A stretch of 64,000 nt of DNA from Streptomyces niveus (lineage in GTDB: Bacteria; Actinomycetota; Actinomycetes; Streptomycetales; Streptomycetaceae), in contig NZ_CP018047.1 in the NCBI RefSeq assembly GCF_002009175.1, forward strand, positions 5,270,001 through 5,334,000. The letters are read 5' to 3'. Below the pieces are notes generated by a model that was not told the DNA's origin, ran no database searches, and saw only the letters and a program-made list of their open reading frames with translations. The first letter of the stretch is position 1. The number at the start of each line of letters is the position of its first letter. A program made the translations under genes and the position numbers. This document shows positions 26,865 through 34,355 of the stretch, piece by piece.

Positions 26865-27776
26865 TCAGAGACGCTTCAGCACGGCCTGCTTGGCGGTCGT
26901 GAACTCCTCCGCCGTCAGGATCCCGGCCTGGTGCAGCTCGCCCAGTTCCCGCAGCCTGCGCAGCAGCGCGTCATGATCGTCACCACTCGCCGGCGCGGGA
27001 GCGCTCGCGCCGGCCGGGGCGGGGACGGCGTCGGCGGGTCCGGACGTCTTGGCCAGGAGCGCGGGCGTGGCGGCTGCCGCGTTCGGGTGCGGCAGCCGGG
27101 CGACCACGGCGGCGGCCACCAGCGCCATCAGAGGGTCCTTGCGGAAGCCGTACAGCTCCACGGCGTGCGGGTCGTACTTGGGCGCCGGGGAATTGCCCCT
27201 GCCGACCCGGAAGCGCAGGAAGCCGTTCTCCATACCGGCGCTCGGCCGCCACTCCACGCCCTCCACATCGCCGAGCGAGAGGGTGGTGGTGCCACGCGAG
27301 GACTTCGACTCCTCGGTCTTCCAGTTCCACTCCAGCCGGATCTCCTCCCCGTCGAAGGTGGCCGTCCCGTCGCCCGCGCCCATCGTGATCGGCAGGGCGG
27401 GACCGGGCAGCAGATAGCGCTCGGTGGGACCCGCGTCGACCTCGTCGAGCAGCAGGGAGTTGCGCACCTCGTCGACGAAGTACTCGGCGACGCCCGCGCG
27501 GTCGTTCTCCACGGTCAGCCGGTACGGATCGGAGCCCTCGTCCAGCTTGCCCCCGGCGACCCTCGTGAGCGGGTCGGCGCCGTCGCGCAGCCGCAGTCTG
27601 AGCCGCCCGGACTTACGGCCCGGCTCGAAGGTGATGCCCGCCAACGCCCTTAGTGGCACGGCGACTTCACCGAGCGACTTGCGCAGCAGACTCACCCGCT
27701 TGTCGCTGCCGGGCACTATGCGCACCGTGTCGCCGTCGAAGGTCCAGGTGCCGTCCTTCTGGATGATTTCCGCCAT
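26865..27776 (-). CDS. DUF4429 / SHOCT-domain protein
   Basis: 303 residues, GGAAGA upstream of ATG 27776. Two PH-like beta-rich repeats (GTWTFDGDTVRIVPGS..., then GTATFDGEEIRLEWNWK...) match the DUF4429 pattern. A Pro/Ala linker and a C-terminal SHOCT module (RRLRELGELHQAGILTAEEFTTAKQAVLKRL region) follow. SHOCT motifs usually help oligomerisation or membrane association. Cytoplasmic. Divergent from the hexosaminidase, with a DasR-like site between them. Confidence 0.88.
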   Translation of the reverse strand: MAEIIQKDGTWTFDGDTVRIVPGSDKRVSLLRKSLGEVAVPLRALAGITFEPGRKSGRLRLRLRDGADPLTRVAGGKLDEGSDPYRLTVENDRAGVAEYFVDEVRNSLLLDEVDAGPTERYLLPGPALPITMGAGDGTATFDGEEIRLEWNWKTEESKSSRGTTTLSLGDVEGVEWRPSAGMENGFLRFRVGRGNSPAPKYDPHAVELYGFRKDPLMALVAAAVVARLPHPNAAAATPALLAKTSGPADAVPAPAGASAPAPASGDDHDALLRRLRELGELHQAGILTAEEFTTAKQAVLKRL

Positions 27777-27805
27777 GCGCCGATTCTTCCATCGAGGCGC
27801 CGAGA

Positions 27806-27821
27806 AATGGTCTACACCTTG
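27806..27821. promoter_or_regulatory. DasR-responsive element (dre)-like site
   Basis: AATGGTCTACACCTTG resembles the DasR consensus ACTGGTCTAGACCACT (strong left half TGGTCTA and ACC on the right). It is 84 bp upstream of the hexosaminidase start; DasR, the GlcNAc-responsive GntR regulator, controls this type of gene. Confidence 0.65.
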
Positions 27822-27904
27822 ACCGCCGACGAGGCGTTGGGTTCCGATGGGGACGTTCGGTCGCTCCGCACCACAGTCCTGAATTCCCTGAAGGGGCCAA
27901 GCCT

Positions 27905-29725
27905 GTGAGACAGCACGGAACATCCCCCACATCCCCCACACCCCCCGCGTCCCGCGCCTTCTCCGCGTTACGCACGCCCGCCACGTCCCCAGCCGTGTCC
28001 CCCGCCACCCGGCGGCCGGCCTCCCGGCGCCTGCGCGCGCCGCTGCTCATCGCCGTCGCCCTCTTCTCGTGCCTGGCCGCCTCCGGCGGAGTCGCGGCCG
28101 CGGACCCCGGAGACGGGGGCGGCGGCGGTGTGGGCGGCGGCGGAGGCGGTGGTGGCGGTGGCGGCTGGCGTACGGCGGCCGGAGCCGACCTGGGCGTCCG
28201 CCCGCTCGGCGACGTCGTCCCCGCGCCCGCCTCGGTGCGCCCGGGCGGGACGCCGTACACAATCACCGGCTCGACCCGCATCCGGGTCGACGACTCCCGC
28301 GAGGTGCGGAGCGTCGGCACCTATCTGGCGGGGCTGCTGCGGCCCTCCACCGGTTACGACCTGCGGATCACCGACGACCGCGGGGACCGCGGCCACGGCG
28401 GACGCGGCGACGACGGGATCCGGCTGCGGCTGGTGTCCGGCGACCGGGACCGCGCGCTCGGCGACGAGGGCTACCGGCTGGAGTCGGACCGGGACGGCGT
28501 CACCCTCACCGCCCGCGAGCCCGCCGGGCTTTTCCACGGCGTCCAGACACTGCGACAGCTCCTGCCCGCCGCCGTTGAGCGCGACAGCCGGCAGCGCGGC
28601 CCCTGGAAGGTCGCCGGCGGCACCATCACGGACAAGCCGCGCTACGCGTACCGGGGCGCGATGCTCGACGTCTCACGGCACTTCTTCAGCGTCGGCCAAG
28701 TCAAGCGCTACATCGACCAGTTGGCGCTGTACAAGATCAATACGCTGCATCTGCACCTCTCCGACGACCAGGGCTGGCGCATCGCGATCGACTCCTGGCC
28801 GCGCCTTGCCACGTACGGCGGTTCGACGCAGGTCGGCGGCGGCCCCGGCGGGTACTACACCAAGGCCCAGTACCGCGAGCTGGTGCGCTACGCCACGTCC
28901 CGCCATCTGGAAGTCGTCCCGGAGATCGACATGCCGGGCCATACGAACGCGGCTCTCGCCTCGTACGCCGAGCTGAACTGCGACGGCGTCGCGCCGCCGC
29001 TCTACACGGGGACGGCCGTCGGCTTCAGCTCGCTGTGCGCGCCCAAGGAGATCACGTACGACTTCGTGGACGACGTGGTGCGCGAGCTGGCCGAGCTGAC
29101 GCCCGGCAGATATCTGCACATCGGCGGCGACGAGGCGCACTCCACCAGCCATGAGGACTATGTGGAGTTCATGCGGCGGACGCAGGCGGTGGTGGGCAAG
29201 TACGGCAAGAAGGTGGTGGGTTGGCACCAGCTGACCGGCGCCGACCCGGTGAAGGGCGCGGTGGCGCAGTACTGGGGCTACGACGCCACGGGCGCCGCCG
29301 AGCGCGCGCAGGTCGCCGAGGCGACGAAGGGCGGCACGAAGCTGATCCTCTCGCCGGCCGACCGGGTCTATCTGGACATGAAGTACGACCGGAACACCCG
29401 ACTGGGCCAGTCCTGGGCCGGGTTGGTGGAGGTGAACCGCTCCTACGACTGGGATCCCGCGGCCTATCTCGCCGACGCGGGTGTCGCTCCGGGCGCGGTG
29501 CTGGGTGTCGAGGCGCCGCTCTGGTCGGAGACGCTGTCGACCAGCGACCACATCGAGGAGATGGCGTTCCCGCGGCTGCCGGGTGTCGCGGAGATCGGCT
29601 GGTCCCCGCAGTCGGCGCGGGACTGGGACACGTACAAGAACCGCCTCGCGGCGCAGGGGCCGCGGCTGACGGCGCTGGGGATCGACTACTACCGCTCACC
29701 GGTGGTGCCGTGGCCCGCGGAGTGA
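27905..29725 (+). CDS. secreted GH20 beta-N-acetylhexosaminidase
   Basis: 606 residues, GTG 27905 with GAAGGGG upstream. A long signal peptide with Arg-rich n-region and hydrophobic core LLIAVALFSCLAASGGVAA; a poly-Gly spacer (about 75-90) follows. A GH20b-like domain comes next, then the GH20 barrel with the catalytic Asp-Glu pair in YLHIGGDEAHST and substrate-binding WGYDA and PLWSETL. It releases GlcNAc from chitobiose or wall fragments outside the cell. The dre-like site upstream fits GlcNAc control. Confidence 0.95.
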   Translation: MRQHGTSPTSPTPPASRAFSALRTPATSPAVSPATRRPASRRLRAPLLIAVALFSCLAASGGVAAADPGDGGGGGVGGGGGGGGGGGWRTAAGADLGVRPLGDVVPAPASVRPGGTPYTITGSTRIRVDDSREVRSVGTYLAGLLRPSTGYDLRITDDRGDRGHGGRGDDGIRLRLVSGDRDRALGDEGYRLESDRDGVTLTAREPAGLFHGVQTLRQLLPAAVERDSRQRGPWKVAGGTITDKPRYAYRGAMLDVSRHFFSVGQVKRYIDQLALYKINTLHLHLSDDQGWRIAIDSWPRLATYGGSTQVGGGPGGYYTKAQYRELVRYATSRHLEVVPEIDMPGHTNAALASYAELNCDGVAPPLYTGTAVGFSSLCAPKEITYDFVDDVVRELAELTPGRYLHIGGDEAHSTSHEDYVEFMRRTQAVVGKYGKKVVGWHQLTGADPVKGAVAQYWGYDATGAAERAQVAEATKGGTKLILSPADRVYLDMKYDRNTRLGQSWAGLVEVNRSYDWDPAAYLADAGVAPGAVLGVEAPLWSETLSTSDHIEEMAFPRLPGVAEIGWSPQSARDWDTYKNRLAAQGPRLTALGIDYYRSPVVPWPAE

Positions 29726-29751
29726 GCGGAGCCGTTCGCGCGGACCGCAAC

Positions 29752-29813
29752 CAGGGAGCGTCTTGCCGATCGTGCCGGGCGCGCGTGCCCTGGCGCGCAG
29801 CGGGCGCTCCCTG
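29752..29813. terminator. probable terminator hairpin after hexosaminidase
   Basis: Outer arms CAGGGAGCG (29752-29760) and CGCTCCCTG (29805-29813) enclose a self-complementary GC-rich interior (GGGCGCGCG / TGGCGCGC). It starts 27 bp after the hexosaminidase stop. Confidence 0.55.
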
Positions 29814-29841
29814 ATCCGGCCTGATCGACGAGACACGCTCC

Positions 29842-29928
29842 GGGGCGTGTTCTGACAGTGGCGTCGTCCACCCGAAGGGTGGGGCTCACGGGCGTCGTGA
29901 GCCGGACGGGACCTTCAGAACACGCCTG
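29842..29928. mobile_element. MITE-like palindromic element, about 87 bp
   Basis: Terminal inverted repeats GGCGTGTTCTGA (ending 29855) and TCAGAACACGCC (29915-29926). Between them lie two perfect small hairpins: CCACCC-gaa-GGGTGG and GCTCAC-n7-GTGAGC. The whole can fold into a three-way junction. There is no reading frame inside. The end sequence resembles IS termini common in Streptomyces; no flanking target duplication is obvious to me. Confidence 0.6.
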
Positions 29929-30211
29929 GGCGCGGGCGCCCGTGCGAGACCGCGCACGAGCGCCGGCGCCCGCCGGACTCGGATCGGGGTTGGCGGCGCT
30001 CGGGGCGAAGCTGCACGTTCCGGTCGCCCTCGTCAGCGACGAGGCCGTGGCTGTGGCGAGGCGTTCGCCGCCCTGGAGGGGGGACGGTACGGACGGTACG
30101 GGGCTCTCGCGCCGTAGCGCGGCGAGCCGTCGCTGTCGCCTCTTGTACGGACGGTGGTGGCGTTCGGGCCGCGCGGCAGGCGTCGAGGTGGGTCTCGATA
30201 GGGTGCGGCGC
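29929..30211. other. gene-free stretch
   Basis: With the elements before it, this forms a 486-bp interval between the hexosaminidase and a 99-aa gene. A plus-strand frame enters from 29858 but shows no start with a ribosome binding site before 30212. In S. coelicolor the desABCD genes would fall in this interval. Confidence 0.5.
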
Positions 30212-30511
30212 ATGTCTGTGAACATTCATCTCGCGCTGCGCGTCGACAAGCTCGAATCCCTCGAACAGGCCGAGACGGTCAAGTCGGCGCTGGCGGAGGT
30301 TCTGCGGGAGCACTCGATCGACCGCGACGTGCTGCTCCGGAAGTTCCGGGAGCCGATATCGGTGAAGGTGACAACGGGCAGATGGCCGTTGAGCGTCCGG
30401 GGGTTCGGGGCGTGGAGCACCGCGTTCGAGCGTGACGTGACGGAGGCGGTCCACGGCGTCGTGCCGTCGGCCGCGATCGATGTGGAGTGGGGCTACCCCG
30501 ACGAGGACTGA
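30212..30511 (+). CDS. conserved hypothetical protein, 99 aa
   Basis: ATG 30212 opens a compact alpha/beta protein: MSVNIHLALRVDKLESLEQA, SALAEVLREHSIDRDVLLRKF, ending DVEWGYPDED. No membrane segment, signal or cysteine. I recognise no family. It is isolated between a MITE-like element and the acyltransferase gene, in the place where siderophore biosynthesis genes are expected. Confidence 0.65.
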   Translation: MSVNIHLALRVDKLESLEQAETVKSALAEVLREHSIDRDVLLRKFREPISVKVTTGRWPLSVRGFGAWSTAFERDVTEAVHGVVPSAAIDVEWGYPDED

Positions 30512-30664
30512 ACGCGGGCGCGTGGCGGGCGGGTTGGCCGGTCGGCCCGGCCGGTATCGCGGTTGAGTACGCGTACTCACGCAGCCGCCCGCCCTCCCGG
30601 CGACCATGAGAACCACCGCACCACATCCATGAACCCCGTCCAACCCGGAGCCCGGAGGCCCTTC

Positions 30665-31375
30665 ATGCTCAGCCGCACAGCCGCCGCACTGGTGCCGTTC
30701 TTCGGCCGCCTCACGGTCACGCTGGACGGGGCCGCCGAGCTGGCGCCCGGGAGCATCGTCGCCGCGAACCACACCTCGCTCAGCGACCCGGCGATCGTGC
30801 TCGCCGCGCTGCACCGGCTGGGCGTGGAACCGGTGGTGATGGCGGCCGCCGGGCTGTGGCGCGTTCCGGTGCTGGGGCGCGCGCTCGCCCATGACGGGCA
30901 CATTCCCGTCCGCCGCGCCGACCCCCGAGCCGCCGCCTGCCTGGAAGACGCCGCCGCCGCGCTCGCGCGTGGCCGGCTCGTCGTCATCTACGGCGAGGGC
31001 GGCATACCGGACTTCGAGAGCGGCACCGAGACGGCTCCCCACCCGTTCCGCAGCGGCCTCGCCCGCCTCGCCGCCGCCACCGGCGCACCGGTCGTGCCTC
31101 TCGGGCAGACCGGAGCCCGGCGCATCATGTCGGGCAGCGGTCCGGGGCAGTTCACGAGCCTGGCGAGCGCGCCGCTGCGCCGCCCGGAGCTTCGCGTGCA
31201 CATCGGCGCCCCGGTGCGGCTGACGGGCGATCTGCCGGCCGCGACGGCTCAGGCCCACGCCGCGGTCACCGCCGCGTGGCGGGCGGCGGGCGGCCGCGCC
31301 GTGACGCCCCCGGCCCAGGTTCAGACCCCGGTTCCTGCCTCGACCCCGGCTCCGGCGGTGGAAGCGGCTGCCTGA
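30665..31375 (+). CDS. lysophospholipid acyltransferase (PlsC family)
   Basis: 236 residues from ATG 30665, chosen because GGAGG lies six bases upstream; ATG 30629 is a longer alternative. The NHTSLSDP motif holds the HX4D catalytic pair; glycerol-phosphate-binding motif YGEGGIPDFESG; third motif VVPLGQTGARRI. A weak N-terminal membrane-associating helix. The C-terminal 30 residues are Pro/Val/Ala-rich. It could acylate lysophosphatidate or another lipid; in this siderophore-uptake locus acylation of a siderophore is a distant possibility. Confidence 0.88.
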   Translation: MLSRTAAALVPFFGRLTVTLDGAAELAPGSIVAANHTSLSDPAIVLAALHRLGVEPVVMAAAGLWRVPVLGRALAHDGHIPVRRADPRAAACLEDAAAALARGRLVVIYGEGGIPDFESGTETAPHPFRSGLARLAAATGAPVVPLGQTGARRIMSGSGPGQFTSLASAPLRRPELRVHIGAPVRLTGDLPAATAQAHAAVTAAWRAAGGRAVTPPAQVQTPVPASTPAPAVEAAA

Positions 31376-31410
31376 CGGGCGGCCGTACGCGGCGTACGCG
31401 CGGCCGGGCC

Positions 31411-32274
31411 CTACGCGCCCTTCCCGGCTTCCTCCCGCAACTGCTCCTCGCTCAGCCCCCGCCGCCAGTAGCCGACGAACGTGACGTTCCGGCGGTCCAG
31501 CCCGCGCTCCCGTACGAGATGGCGGCGCAGTTCCTTCACCGTCCCCGCCTCGCCCGCGAGCCACGCGTACGGCGAGGCGCCGGGCAGTTCGGCGGCGCGT
31601 ACCGCGTCCAGGGCCGAGGGCGCGTCCTCGTCGTGCGCCAGCCAGTGGACGGTCGTGTCCGCAGCCGTCGGCAGTTCCATGCGGTCGGCGCCGTACGGCA
31701 CGTCGAGCCAGACCCGCGTCTTCGTCCCGGCGGGCAGCCACTCCAGGATGGCGGCGGCCGCGGGCAGCGACGTCTCGTCGGCCCAGATCAGTACGGAGTC
31801 CGTCCCGGCCGGGGGCCGGAAGCGGACTGCCGTGTTGTCCGCGACCGCCGGCCCGAGGACGAGCACGCGGTCGCCGGGCGTCGCGTCGTCCGCCCAGCGG
31901 CAGGCCGGTCCGCCGTCGGGGTGCAGGGCGAAGTCGATGTCCAACTCGTCCGGGTTGTGGCGCTGTTCGCGCACCGTGTACGAGCGCATCACCGCCCGCA
32001 CGTCCTCGGGCAGCGCCCGCCAGGCCGCCCACCAGCCGTCCCCTTCCTCGACGGGGACGACGGGCGCCGGCTGTCCCGGCAGGGGCAGGAAGAGCGACAG
32101 GCTCTGGTCGCGCCCGCCCGCGGCGAAGCCGGTGAGGCCGTCGCCGCCCGTCGCGGATCGCGTGTCGCCGCCGAAGGTGACGCGGACGAGCGACGGCCCG
32201 AGCCGCCGTGTCCGCAGTACCCGAAGGGCGAAGAACCGGAACGGAGCCGTGTGTGCGGGCGTCGCGGTCGTCAT
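31411..32274 (-). CDS. desF: siderophore-interacting protein (ferric-siderophore reductase)
   Basis: 287 residues. FAD-binding SIP family: MRSYTVREQR (FAD-binding RxYT), DIDFALHPDGGPACRWADDATPGD and the NAD(P)-side motif WLAGEAGTVKELRRHLV, ending YWRRGLSEEQLREE. It releases iron from imported ferrioxamine by reduction. It begins 3 bp after the stop of the DesE-like binding protein, so they form one operon under an iron box. The symbol follows the S. coelicolor des locus, where the homologue is next to desE and desABCD; the biosynthetic genes are absent here. Confidence 0.88.
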   Translation of the reverse strand: MTTATPAHTAPFRFFALRVLRTRRLGPSLVRVTFGGDTRSATGGDGLTGFAAGGRDQSLSLFLPLPGQPAPVVPVEEGDGWWAAWRALPEDVRAVMRSYTVREQRHNPDELDIDFALHPDGGPACRWADDATPGDRVLVLGPAVADNTAVRFRPPAGTDSVLIWADETSLPAAAAILEWLPAGTKTRVWLDVPYGADRMELPTAADTTVHWLAHDEDAPSALDAVRAAELPGASPYAWLAGEAGTVKELRRHLVRERGLDRRNVTFVGYWRRGLSEEQLREEAGKGA

Positions 32275-32277
32275 GGG

Positions 32278-33303
32278 TCAGGCGACCTTCCGGGCCTTCT
32301 CGATCGCGTCGGCGAGGTCTTCCAGGATCGGCGCGCACTTGTCGTACGAGTAGATCGGCTCGGTCACGCGGGGGATCACCTGGCCGGCCTTGACCGCGGG
32401 CAGCCGCGCCCAGGTCGGCTTCGACGTCAGGGCCTCGGGCTGGAGAGCGGAGGAGCGGTTGTCCATCATGATGATGTCGGCCGGGTACTTGTCGACGTTC
32501 TCCCAGCTCAACTCCTCGAAGAAGCCCTGCGCGTTCACCTTCGCCTCGACGAACTTCACCCCCAGCTCCTGGAGGTAGAGGGTGTCGGCGGACATCTTGG
32601 CGAGGGAGACGTAGAACAGGTCCTGGCTGGCCGAGCCGATCATCACCTTGATGTCCGGCTTGGACTTCGCGGCCGCCCGCAGCCGGCCCGCGGCCTTCTC
32701 GAACCTGGCCTTGGCGTCGGTCACCTTCTTGGCCTTCAGATCCGCGCCCAGCGACTCGGCGAGGTCCGCGTGGCGCTGGATCGCCTTGGGGACGGTGGTC
32801 TCCGCCGCCAGGAGTGCCACGCTCGGGGCGAGCTTGAGGATTTTGTCCTTGGACTGCTCGGGGACGTACCAGAGTTCACCCTCGACCCACTGGGCGGTGA
32901 CGAGCAGGTCAGGGGCGAGCGCCGCGTACTTCTCGACGTTGAACTCGCCCCAGACGTTGCCGAGTATCTCGACCTTCGTGACATCGAGGTCGCCCGCCTG
33001 GATGTCCGGCTCGCCGCCCTTGGTGGTGGTCGGCCCGAAGACGCCCTTCACCTCGATCCCGTAGTCGTGGAGCGCGGCGGCGGTGCCGGTGAAGGCGACG
33101 ATGTTCTTGGGGACGCTGCCGGCCTCGGCCGTCTCACCGCGGTCGTCCTTGAAGGACCAGGGACCCGACTTCGTGTCGCCGCCCGCCTCCGTGCTCTTGT
33201 CGTCACCGTTCCCGCAGGCGGCGAGCGCGACGCCGAGACCGACGGCGCCGCCGGCGGCGAGCACGCCGCGACGGCTGAGGGGCGAATGGAGGGCGTTGGG
33301 CAT
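32278..33303 (-). CDS. desE: ferrioxamine-binding lipoprotein (DesE-like)
   Basis: 341 residues. The signal sequence with twin arginine (SRRGVLAAGGAVGLGVALAAC) ends at a lipobox Cys. Class III siderophore-binding protein: VAFTGTAAALHDYGIEVKGVFGP, ILGNVWGEFNVEKYAAL, LSWENVDKYPADIIMMDNRS. These phrases are close to S. coelicolor DesE, which binds desferrioxamine complexes. First gene of a two-gene operon with the ferric-siderophore reductase; a 15-bp iron box is centred 60 bp upstream of the start. Confidence 0.92.
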   Translation of the reverse strand: MPNALHSPLSRRGVLAAGGAVGLGVALAACGNGDDKSTEAGGDTKSGPWSFKDDRGETAEAGSVPKNIVAFTGTAAALHDYGIEVKGVFGPTTTKGGEPDIQAGDLDVTKVEILGNVWGEFNVEKYAALAPDLLVTAQWVEGELWYVPEQSKDKILKLAPSVALLAAETTVPKAIQRHADLAESLGADLKAKKVTDAKARFEKAAGRLRAAAKSKPDIKVMIGSASQDLFYVSLAKMSADTLYLQELGVKFVEAKVNAQGFFEELSWENVDKYPADIIMMDNRSSALQPEALTSKPTWARLPAVKAGQVIPRVTEPIYSYDKCAPILEDLADAIEKARKVA

Positions 33304-33355
33304 GTCGATGTCCGCTTTCGTACGCGCCGAGGACCGGCCGATGGGCAGTTCAGGT

Positions 33356-33370
33356 AGGTTAGCCTAACCT
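33356..33370. promoter_or_regulatory. DmdR/IdeR-type iron box
   Basis: AGGTTAGCCTAACCT, a perfect inverted repeat of AGGTTAG/CTAACCT around one base, inside the 19-bp consensus TTAGGTTAGGCTAACCTAA. It lies upstream of desE, so iron-dependent repression is expected. Confidence 0.93.
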
Positions 33371-33452
33371 TTCTTACCTTTGCGTACGGGGCGGGTGTCC
33401 GAGGTCCGGGGCAGAGTGGGGGAGTCGTCCCACCTCTCCCCAGGAGTCAGCG

Positions 33453-33806
33453 ATGTCGATCCGCCGCGTCGTGCCCAACGTCCGGGTGCAGCCCGAAGGG
33501 CTCGCCCGGAACCGGGAGTTCTACGGTCTGCTCGGCTTCGAGGAGGTCATGAACCAGGGCTGGATCATGACCCTCGCCGCACCGTCCGCCCCCACCGCCC
33601 AGGTGAGCTTCCTGACGGAGGACGCGACGGGGCCGGTCGTCCCCGACATGAGCGTCGAGGTGGACGACGTGGACGCGGCGTACGCCGCCGTACGGGCGAG
33701 CGGCGCGGAGATCGTCCACACGCTGCGCGACGAGGAGTGGGGTGTGCGCCGCTTCTTCGTAAGGGACCCGGCCGGGCGGGTCGTGAACGTGCTGGGGCAC
33801 CGCTGA
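33453..33806 (+). CDS. VOC-family (glyoxalase/bleomycin resistance-like) protein
   Basis: 117 residues with CAGGAG seven bases before ATG 33453. One VOC fold with two beta-alpha-beta-beta-beta modules: RNREFYGLLGFEEVMNQGW and DDVDAAYAAVRASGAEIVHTL, ending FFVRDPAGRVVNVLGHR. The metal-ligand positions are only partly filled, as in many uncharacterised VOC proteins. Monocistronic. It ends beside the large inverted repeat. Confidence 0.88.
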   Translation: MSIRRVVPNVRVQPEGLARNREFYGLLGFEEVMNQGWIMTLAAPSAPTAQVSFLTEDATGPVVPDMSVEVDDVDAAYAAVRASGAEIVHTLRDEEWGVRRFFVRDPAGRVVNVLGHR

Positions 33807-33887
33807 GGGGGCCGTCCGGCGGGTGTTCGGTTTCCGAGTTGCGGTTGTCGGGTGCCGGGCGGGGTTCGGGGTCTCCGGACGGGTATG

Positions 33888-34169
33888 TCCGGACGGCGTG
33901 ATTTACGGTGCGTGCAAGGCTCGTTGGACCCGTTGACCCGGCTTGTTCACGCGCCACAAATCAGCCTGAGTGTCCGGACACACCCCTCCTGCGACCCCGC
34001 CCCCCTCACGCCGCCGCGTGGTGCTGTTCACACCCCCACCGGTCCGCGGGTTGGAAGGGGGACGCGCAGGGGTCGTGGCCGGACACTCAGGCTGATTTGT
34101 GGCGCGTGAGGAGCCCGGTTCTCCTGGGGCCAACGAGCCGTGCACGCGCCGTAAATCACGCCGTCCGGG
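33888..34169. repeat. large imperfect inverted repeat, about 90-bp arms
   Basis: Left arm 33888-33977 and right arm 34079-34169 are reverse complements over most of their length. The outer ends TCCGGACGGCGTGATTTACG and inner ends CAAATCAGCCTGAGTGTCCG match exactly; the middle diverges. The 101-bp spacer starts with further partial complementarity. Within each arm the related words TGATTTACGG and TGATTTGTGG face each other, so the structure is nested. No reading frame is supported. It lies between convergent genes. Confidence 0.9.
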
Positions 34170-34211
34170 CATGACCCCGGAGCGGCACCCGGCCCCGACC
34201 CGCACCAAACA

Positions 34212-34303
34212 AGCCCGTCCGGCGATTGAGGACACACCGACCACCGGGCGGCACCGGCCAAGCGACCCCGCACCAACCAAGCCCGGCCGGCGATTGAGGC
34301 CAC
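34212..34303. repeat. dispersed intergenic repeat pair
   Basis: Copies of GCCCGTCCGGCGATTGAGGAC at about 34213-34233 and a variant GCCCGGCCGGCGATTGAGGC at 34281-34300, same orientation as the pair at 9513. It lies immediately after the large inverted repeat in the convergent junction before the acyl-CoA dehydrogenase end. Confidence 0.88.
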
Positions 34304-34355
34304 AACCACCCACCGGCGGACCCGGCCACGCGAAACCCGCACCCCCGCCGGGGGG

